Origin: JABDPF01 sp036351575 | Lineage (GTDB): Bacteria; Pseudomonadota; Gammaproteobacteria; Xanthomonadales; SZUA-36 | DNA length: 29,028 nucleotides | NCBI GenBank assembly: GCA_036351575.1 | Contig: JAZBPJ010000060.1 | Coordinates: forward strand, 1 to 29,028 | Direction: 5' to 3' | Shown here: in pieces, positions 24,347 through 29,028 of the stretch | How positions within the stretch are numbered: position 1 is the stretch's first letter | Layout of the letters: each line of letters opens with the position of its first letter | The notes under the pieces: model-generated | The model's input: the letters and a program-made list of their open reading frames with translations, nothing else | Database searches by the model: none | Told to the model about the DNA's origin: nothing | Position numbers and translations under genes: made by a program

Positions 24347-25470
24347 CAGTTTTCCTCCTTCCCGGAGTCGCTGACAGCCGCCTGCGCGGCTTTCAACAGC
24401 TTGTTCCTCTTGGCGCGCACCGCCATGGATGCGGCGGCTCCTGCAGCCGCGCCGACGACAGCGGCCCCGGCGGCATATTTCAGTGCGTCGTCCTTGGCCG
24501 CCGAGAGCGGTTTGTAGAAACCGCCGAGGTCCCAGAAGCCGGGCTCCGAGCAGCCCAGGCAGCCGTGGCCGGACTGGATCGGGAAACTCACGCCGCCGTT
24601 CCATTTCAGCGTCGCGCAGGCGTTGTATGTCACCGGGCCCTTGCAGCCGACCTCGTAGAGGCACCAGCCCTGGCGGGCGCCCTCGTCGTCGAACGACTTG
24701 GCGAACTGGCCTTTTTCGTAAAACGGCCGCCGGTAGCAGCGGTCGTGGATGGCTTCGCCGTAAAAAGCTTTCGGGCGGCCCAGGTGATCCAGTTCCGGGA
24801 TGCCGGCGAACGACAGCAGGTAGGCGATCGTGCCGGTCATGGCCTCGGGGATCGGCGGGCAGCCGGACAGGTTGATCACCGGCTTGTCGGTCAGCTCGGA
24901 AATCGCCACGGCGCCGGTCGGGTTCGGGTTGGCGCCGGGGATGCCGCCGAAGGTGGCGCAGCTGCCGACGGCGATGACGGCCTTGGCGTGCGCGACGGTT
25001 TCCTCGAGCATCTGGCGGTTCGAAATGCCTGCGATCGTCGAGTAACCGTCGTTTTTGAGCGGTATCGAACCATCGACCACCACCAGGTAATCGCCCCGGT
25101 TTTCCTCCATCGCCTGTTCACGCGCCGCTTCGGCCAGGTGGCCGGATGCATTCTGCAGCGTGTGATGGTAATCGAGGGAAATGAAATCGAAAATCAGGTC
25201 CTCGATCGACGGCGAAGATGCGCGCGTAATCGACTCGGTGCAGCCGGTGCATTCCTGGAACGACAGCCAGATGACCGACTGGCGCCGCGCGGCGGCCAGG
25301 CCGTTCGCAATTGCCGTGGCGGCGGTGGGCGGCAGGGCCAGGATCGAGGCGGTATAGGCGGCGAACTTGAGAAAGCTGCGCCGGGATACGCCGCGCTCCG
25401 CCAGCATGTCGCCGAGCGTTTGCTGCGTCTTCAGCGCCTGTGGTCGGTGTTTTCGGTTTTTGTCAGCCAT
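24346..25470 (-). CDS. hynS: [NiFe]-hydrogenase small subunit with Tat signal and C-terminal anchor
   Basis: This 374-residue subunit carries three Fe-S clusters between the active site and the membrane. A twin-arginine signal SRRSFLKFAAY lies at residues 29-39, after an unusually long N-region. Cys74 and Cys77 in ECTGCTES begin the proximal-cluster set. GSCATFGG, SGCPPIP, the HDRC region and CLGCSEPGFWD supply the other ligands. A C-terminal helix (about 333-353, AAGAAVVGAAAGAAASMAV) followed by basic residues would anchor it in the inner membrane. The extra cysteines of oxygen-tolerant group 1d enzymes are absent from the CTGC motif, suggesting an ordinary oxygen-sensitive type. The start overlaps the HupH-like gene by 8 bp. 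Confidence 0.96.
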   Translation of the reverse strand: MADKNRKHRPQALKTQQTLGDMLAERGVSRRSFLKFAAYTASILALPPTAATAIANGLAAARRQSVIWLSFQECTGCTESITRASSPSIEDLIFDFISLDYHHTLQNASGHLAEAAREQAMEENRGDYLVVVDGSIPLKNDGYSTIAGISNRQMLEETVAHAKAVIAVGSCATFGGIPGANPNPTGAVAISELTDKPVINLSGCPPIPEAMTGTIAYLLSFAGIPELDHLGRPKAFYGEAIHDRCYRRPFYEKGQFAKSFDDEGARQGWCLYEVGCKGPVTYNACATLKWNGGVSFPIQSGHGCLGCSEPGFWDLGGFYKPLSAAKDDALKYAAGAAVVGAAAGAAASMAVRAKRNKLLKAAQAAVSDSGKEEN

Positions 25471-25888
25471 TGGAGGCCTCCGCTTGGCTTGAATGGTTTT
25501 CGAGCAGGTCTTCTTTCAGCCGTAACGCTGCCGACTCGATGTCGGCCGGGTGACTGGCCAGTATTTCTGGTACGGGACAGACCGCGATTTCCTCGGAAGA
25601 AACCCGGTCGTTGGCGCCCCGGTGGCAAATCCACCAGGCGCCGGCGTAGGCGGTTTCACGGACGGTAGAGCGCCCCGCAATCTCCAGTTCAGCGACGACT
25701 TCGCCGCGGCCCAGGGACGCTTCGAGCTGTTCGCGGTCGGCGTCGGTCATCGGCAGGCTGCGCAGGTCGATGGATGCGGTGGTGCCGTCCGCGGCCAGCG
25801 CTTCCAGCATGCGGGCGACCTCGGCCAGGATGGCGCGGGACATGCCCGTCAGGCGGTTTGTTTGACAGGGGGCGCCGCCGCCGGGCAT
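25463..25888 (-). CDS. hupH: Stand-alone HupH/HyaF C-terminal-domain protein
   Basis: This 141-residue protein matches the C-terminal domain of HupH/HyaF hydrogenase expression factors: LRSLPMTDADREQLEASLG, then GRGEVVAELE, GRSTVRETAYAGAWWICHRG, and VPEILASHPADIESA. HupH/HyaF proteins usually have about 280 residues; the N-terminal half is missing here and no frameshifted remnant exists, since the protease gene abuts it. The family assists maturation of the small subunit Fe-S clusters. The start ATG at 25888 overlaps the protease stop by one base (TGATG). An alternative internal Met in TGMSRAILAEV would drop the short Cys-containing N-tail. Confidence 0.82.
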   Translation of the reverse strand: MPGGGAPCQTNRLTGMSRAILAEVARMLEALAADGTTASIDLRSLPMTDADREQLEASLGRGEVVAELEIAGRSTVRETAYAGAWWICHRGANDRVSSEEIAVCPVPEILASHPADIESAALRLKEDLLENHSSQAEASNG

Positions 25889-26388
25889 CAGGCTGCTTTC
25901 TCCCCGGATGTCCACTCGGCGGCCAGCCGGTCGATTTCCCGGCAGGCCTTGTGAACGGCATCCCGGACCGGCGCCGTCAGGTCCGACCCCCAGTCCGTGC
26001 TCCCGGGCTGGATCGCGACGAGGGCGCGGTGCGCCGGCATGCGGCCGCGGATGGCGGCGGCCGAAAACAGGTCGAGCAGGGCGACTTCGTGAACCGAGCG
26101 CCGCTTGCCGGAAAGCTGTTCGTCGATTTCACGATCGAGAAAAACGCGCAACGAGCCCGGTGGAGTCCCCAGTTCGGACGCATCGACCACGATCACGGCA
26201 TCGGCGTCTTCGATTTCGGGGAGCAGCGCGAGGCCGATGGTGCCGCCGTCTACAGGCTGCAGCGCAGGGTGCCTGTCAGCTGTGTTCAAAAGTGCTTCGA
26301 TTACCCGGATGCCGACACCGTCGTCCTGCATCAGTGTGTTTCCGACACCCATGACGAGGACTCTTGCGGTGTTGTCGTCTGCTGCCAT
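25888..26388 (-). CDS. hupD: Hydrogenase maturation protease (HyaD/HupD/HybD family)
   Basis: This 166-residue endopeptidase should cut the C-terminal tail of the large subunit after Ni insertion. The N-terminal motif VMGVGNTLMQDDGVG supplies the acidic nickel-sensing residue (Asp22/23). Asp69 in VVDASELG and His100 in SVHEVALLD correspond to the other two ligands known from HybD. A GAGG ribosome site precedes the ATG at 26388. It is the first gene of the hydrogenase structural unit and diverges from hypC; being first is unusual, because such proteases commonly follow the structural genes. The length is typical. Confidence 0.93.
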   Translation of the reverse strand: MAADDNTARVLVMGVGNTLMQDDGVGIRVIEALLNTADRHPALQPVDGGTIGLALLPEIEDADAVIVVDASELGTPPGSLRVFLDREIDEQLSGKRRSVHEVALLDLFSAAAIRGRMPAHRALVAIQPGSTDWGSDLTAPVRDAVHKACREIDRLAAEWTSGEKAA

Positions 26389-26414
26389 AAACCTCTTTTT
26401 TCGCAGGCAAATCC

Positions 26415-26426
26415 AGAAGCGCTTCT
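26415..26426. promoter_or_regulatory. Perfect 12-bp palindrome, possible operator
   Basis: AGAAGCGCTTCT is a perfect palindrome located 27 bp upstream of the protease start, next to the likely minus-strand transcription start. No regulator is assigned to it. Confidence 0.4.
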
Positions 26427-26488
26427 ATATGATAAAAGCTTAATGTGGGCTTAATTGCAATACGGTAAACCACCTATGGGTAAGCCGC

Positions 26489-26502
26489 TTGATCCATATC
26501 AT
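26489..26502. promoter_or_regulatory. FNR/ANR-type binding site
   Basis: TTGATCCATATCAT matches the FNR consensus TTGAT-N4-ATCAA at 9 of 10 defined bases. Its centre is about 68 bp before the hypC start codon, a plausible activating position for hyp transcription, and about 107 bp from the protease start. It implies induction at low oxygen, in keeping with the ordinary (not oxygen-tolerant) hydrogenase encoded next to it. Confidence 0.6.
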
Positions 26503-26563
26503 TCCAACCGCAGGACGTTCCAATAAACTTCTTTCTGATGCATTAATTAAGGATGAATGAACC

Positions 26564-26809
26564 ATGTGCCTTGGCGTTCCCATGCGAATCGTGGAAATCG
26601 ACGGTTTCACCGCCCGCTGCGAGGCGCGCGGCATCGAGCGCCGCGCCAGCCTGTTCCTGTTGCAGCACGAGGACATCAAGGTGGGTGACATGGTGATGAT
26701 CCATGTCGGCAACGCGATTCAGAAAATGAGCGAGGAAGACGCTTTGTCCGCATGGGAAATTTACGACGAGTTACTGGCAATGGAAGACGAGGCCGGCAGC
26801 GGTGCATGA
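26564..26809 (+). CDS. hypC: Hydrogenase assembly chaperone HypC
   Basis: This 81-residue protein has the invariant N-terminal MCLGVP, whose Cys2 binds the Fe(CN)2CO unit with HypD and delivers it to the large subunit precursor. The rest (FTARCEARGIERRASLFLLQ, VGDMVMIHVGNAIQKM) is a standard OB-like HypC body with a C-terminal helix. An AAGGA element lies about 11 nt before the ATG. It is the first gene of the plus-strand unit and overlaps hypA by 8 bp, so the two are coupled. A HybG/HypC distinction is not possible from this sequence alone. Confidence 0.95.
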   Translation: MCLGVPMRIVEIDGFTARCEARGIERRASLFLLQHEDIKVGDMVMIHVGNAIQKMSEEDALSAWEIYDELLAMEDEAGSGA

Positions 26810-27146
26810 ACTGTCCGTCTGCCAGGGGCTGATGCGGCAGGTGGAGCGGATCGCGGCAGAAAACGGGGCGCAGATCGTCTCGAAAATCGTGCTGAAAGTC
26901 GGCCCGCTCTCCGGCATCGAACCCGACCTGCTGCAGCATGCGTTCACCATTGCAAGGGAGGGCACCGTGGCCAGCGGCGCGGAACTCGAAGTGCAGGGCG
27001 GGCAACTGGTCGTTCACTGCCGTGAATGCGGCGGCAGCGGGGAAGCGGCGCCTAACCGCTTGCTGTGCCCCGACTGCGGCGGCTGGCAGGTCGACGTAAC
27101 GGAAGGCGAGGAACTGCTCCTGATGAGCATGGACCTGGAGGAATAA
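26802..27146 (+). CDS. hypA: Hydrogenase nickel incorporation protein HypA
   Basis: This 114-residue protein starts with GTG at 26802, giving the canonical MHELSV N-terminus in which His2 is a nickel ligand. A zinc-ribbon is formed by Cys73/Cys76 (CREC) and Cys89/Cys92 (CPDC). It receives nickel with HypB and passes it to the large subunit after iron insertion. The start lies inside the hypC 3' end (8-bp overlap), and hypB follows after 5 bp. Length and all metal residues are normal. Confidence 0.95.
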   Translation: MHELSVCQGLMRQVERIAAENGAQIVSKIVLKVGPLSGIEPDLLQHAFTIAREGTVASGAELEVQGGQLVVHCRECGGSGEAAPNRLLCPDCGGWQVDVTEGEELLLMSMDLEE

Positions 27147-27151
27147 AAAGC

Positions 27152-27925
27152 ATGTGCGACACTTGCGGCTGCAATCTCACACCCGGAAACGCCCACCTCG
27201 TGGACAAGAAGACCGTGGACGTGCTCAGCGGCCTGCTGGACGAAAATGACCACGTGGCCGCCCATAACCGCGAGCATTTCGAACGCCACGGCGTGCTGGC
27301 GGTGAACCTGATGTCATCGCCGGGTTCGGGTAAGACCAGCCTGCTCGAGGCCACCATCGAGGCCCTCGGCGGCGAGATGAAATTCGCCGTGGTCGAGGGT
27401 GATCTCGAGACCGAGAACGACGCGGAACGCATCCGTGCGCACGGCGTGCCGGCGGTGCAGATCACGACCGGCCAGGCCTGTCACCTGGACGCACACATGG
27501 TGCACGACGCGTTGCACGGCATGGACCTGGACGGCATCGACGTGCTGTTCATCGAAAACGTCGGCAACCTCGTCTGTCCCGCGAGCTTCGACCTCGGGCA
27601 CCACGCCAACGTGATCCTGCTCTCGGTCACCGAGGGGGACGACAAGCCGGCCAAGTACCCGGTGATGTTCCGCGCGGCTGACCTGGTCCTGCTCAGCAAG
27701 GCCGATTTCCTGGACGTGATCGATGATTTCGACACGCAAAAGGCCGAGCGTCACCTGCGTGAACTGGCCAACGCGGCCCCGGTGCTCTGCACCTCGGTAC
27801 GCCGCCCCGATTCACTGGAGTCCTGGTTCGCCTGGCTGCGGGAAACTGCAGCCGCGTTGCGCGGCGGGGCCGGGATGACTCCCGGCAGCCGGCCCGCGAG
27901 CCCCGCCCCTCACGCGGAACCCTGA
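27152..27925 (+). CDS. hypB: Hydrogenase nickel incorporation GTPase HypB
   Basis: From ATG 27152 this has 257 residues and begins MCDTCGC, the N-terminal high-affinity metal motif. There is no long histidine-rich storage stretch, so nickel storage is unlikely. GTPase motifs are the P-loop SSPGSGKT (55-62), the metal-binding switch region with GDLETENDAERI and ACHLDAHM, and the LSKADFLD specificity motif. It drives GTP-dependent nickel delivery with HypA. The C-terminal tail is extended and proline/alanine-rich (PGSRPASPAPHAEP). The upstream in-frame extension overlapping hypA is rejected. hypD follows after 5 bp. Confidence 0.96.
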   Translation: MCDTCGCNLTPGNAHLVDKKTVDVLSGLLDENDHVAAHNREHFERHGVLAVNLMSSPGSGKTSLLEATIEALGGEMKFAVVEGDLETENDAERIRAHGVPAVQITTGQACHLDAHMVHDALHGMDLDGIDVLFIENVGNLVCPASFDLGHHANVILLSVTEGDDKPAKYPVMFRAADLVLLSKADFLDVIDDFDTQKAERHLRELANAAPVLCTSVRRPDSLESWFAWLRETAAALRGGAGMTPGSRPASPAPHAEP

Positions 27926-27930
27926 TTCAC

Positions 27931-29028
27931 ATGACCGGCGCGCGCGCCTGGCTGGAGCGTATTCGCGCTCTGGACCTTCCCCACAAAGTCCGCGTCATGA
28001 ACGTGTGCGGCGGTCACGAGCGCTCGATCACGATGGCGGGGCTGCGCGGCGCGCTGCCGGATTCCGTCGAGCTGATCCCCGGCCCGGGCTGCCCGGTCTG
28101 CGTCTGTCCCGAGGAAGACATCTACGCGGCCATCCAGCTGGCCTGGAGAAAAAACGTGATCCTGGCCGCGTTCGGCGACATGCTGCGCGTGCCGTGCAAT
28201 GCACCGAAGTCCGAACCGCGCTCGCTGGAACAGGCCCGGGCGGCCGGCGGTGACGTGAGGCCGCTGTCCTCGCCCGAAGAGGTGCTGCCGATCGCGCGCG
28301 ACCACCCCGATCGCGAGGTGGTGTTTTTCGCGGCCGGCTTCGAGACCACGATGGCGCCGGTGGCGGGGCTGCTGGCGCAGCGCCGGTCGAAAGCCTGGCC
28401 TGCCAACCTGAGCCTGCTGCTTTCCGGCCGCCTGACCTGGCCGGCCGTGGCCCTGCTGCTGGACAGCGGCGAGGCCGGTTTCGACGCGCTGATCGCGCCG
28501 GGCCACGTGGCGACCGTGATGGGGCCCGAGGAGTGGGCTTTCGTATCCGGGCGGCACGGCATACCCTCGGCGGTCGCCGGGTTCACGCCGGACAGCCTGC
28601 TGGCCGCGCTTTACTCGGTTCTGCGCCAGGTGGTCGAGCAGCGGCCGTTCCTGGATAACTGCTACCCGCAGCTCGTGCGTCCCGGTGGCAACCCGACCGC
28701 GCGCGACACGCTGTCGCTCGTGATGGACGTGGTCGACGCCAACTGGCGGGGGATCGGCGTGATTCCCGGCTCCGGTTTCGAGCTGAATTCCGGGTTCGCC
28801 GCACAGGATGCGAGAAGCCGTTTTGATATTCAGCCCGACGAGGACCGCAAACGGGCGGGGGAGATGCCGCCCGGCTGCGATTGCGCCAGGGTCGTGCTGG
28901 GACGCATCTATCCGAACGAATGCGCCTTGTACGGAAAGGCCTGCACGCCGCGCAATCCGGTCGGGCCCTGCATGGTGTCCGACGAGGGCGCCTGCCGCAT
29001 CTGGTGGGCCAGCGGGGTGCGGGAATGA
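27931..29028 (+). CDS. hypD: Hydrogenase formation protein HypD
   Basis: This 365-residue protein is complete; its TGA coincides with the window end. HypD holds the Fe(CN)2CO precursor with HypC and contains a [4Fe-4S] cluster. Conserved blocks are MNVCGGHE, GPGCPVCVCPEED, FFAAGFETTMAP, APGHVATVMG and a C-terminal cysteine cluster (GCDCARVVLG, NECALYGKAC, GPCMVSDEGAC). An additional Cys follows the GPGCPVC motif. hypE probably comes next beyond the window, by analogy with most hyp operons. Confidence 0.96.
   Translation: MTGARAWLERIRALDLPHKVRVMNVCGGHERSITMAGLRGALPDSVELIPGPGCPVCVCPEEDIYAAIQLAWRKNVILAAFGDMLRVPCNAPKSEPRSLEQARAAGGDVRPLSSPEEVLPIARDHPDREVVFFAAGFETTMAPVAGLLAQRRSKAWPANLSLLLSGRLTWPAVALLLDSGEAGFDALIAPGHVATVMGPEEWAFVSGRHGIPSAVAGFTPDSLLAALYSVLRQVVEQRPFLDNCYPQLVRPGGNPTARDTLSLVMDVVDANWRGIGVIPGSGFELNSGFAAQDARSRFDIQPDEDRKRAGEMPPGCDCARVVLGRIYPNECALYGKACTPRNPVGPCMVSDEGACRIWWASGVRE

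Larger units (their letters stand above)
26389..26563. promoter_or_regulatory. Divergent control region of the hydrogenase and hyp operons
   Basis: This AT-rich 175-bp gap separates the two divergent units. It contains an FNR-type box (26489-26502), a perfect 12-bp palindrome AGAAGCGCTTCT (26415-26426) close to the protease start, and AT-rich runs such as TTTATCATATAG on the minus strand that could hold a -10 box. No canonical sigma-54 site is found: the closest minus-strand match (TGG...TTGCA) has a spacing one base too long. Confidence 0.6.

Noticed and set aside
22427..24517. 696-codon plus-strand open frame opposite the hydrogenase genes
   Set aside because: It spans the large subunit, cytochrome and part of the small subunit genes in antisense; low-complexity His/Arg/Gln-rich composition typical of shadow frames.
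26440..26475. Sigma-54 promoter in the hydrogenase control region
   Set aside because: The minus-strand TGG...TTGCA has 11 rather than 10 bases between GG and GC, and the plus-strand GGG...TTGC has 8, so neither meets the spacing rule.

Overview
The window looks like a chromosomal segment of a GC-rich, free-living gammaproteobacterium. Three observations support this: the smc-zipA-ligA order (zipA is essentially gammaproteobacterial), a NarI-like/Isp hydrogenase set of the kind found in Chromatiales-type lithotrophs, and codon use that strongly favours G/C in third positions. A Chromatiales/Woeseiales-like marine lineage would fit, but that placement is inference. Apart from a short palindromic repeat array there is no prophage, insertion sequence, CRISPR array or integrase.

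Positions 1-13133 are mainly housekeeping: a queF fragment running off the left edge (minus), then smc, zipA and ligA (plus), a 55-residue membrane protein, a beta-propeller lipoprotein (minus), a DUF481 outer-membrane protein overlapped by a diacylglycerol-kinase-type lipid kinase (plus), formate-tetrahydrofolate ligase (minus), two tandem SYLF/YSC84 secreted proteins (minus) and a small one-helix cysteine-containing protein (minus). Positions 13245-20170 hold transaldolase, a strong bidirectional terminator, tRNA-Asn(GTT) with a recognisable promoter, a lone GspH/FimT pseudopilin, an aspartate aminotransferase, uvrB, a small lipoprotein, an orphan SufU-like Fe-S scaffold and an AhpD-like peroxidase-related protein. 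Positions 20176-20519 are an array of nested palindromes built from two tandem composite units.

The right third (20554-29028) is a [NiFe]-hydrogenase island made of two divergent units. The minus-strand unit is read protease, HupH C-terminal-like protein, small subunit, Isp1-like cytochrome b, large subunit, Isp2-like HdrD/DsrK-type Fe-S protein. It encodes a Tat-exported, membrane-anchored uptake hydrogenase of the Isp (group 1e-like) type. Electrons from H2 would pass from the small subunit through a haem b membrane protein to a cytoplasmic Fe-S protein and/or the quinone pool. The plus-strand unit is hypC-hypA-hypB-hypD, which makes and inserts the NiFe(CN)2CO site. hypE and hypF are not in the window. 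The shared 175-bp gap contains a near-consensus FNR/ANR box and a perfect 12-bp palindrome, suggesting oxygen-responsive control.

The points most worth checking are: the large-subunit gene lying between isp1 and isp2, whereas the described arrangement is small-isp1-isp2-large; a stand-alone HupH C-terminal domain; a sharply bounded 93-bp A/T-ending codon patch inside uvrB; and the composite palindrome array.
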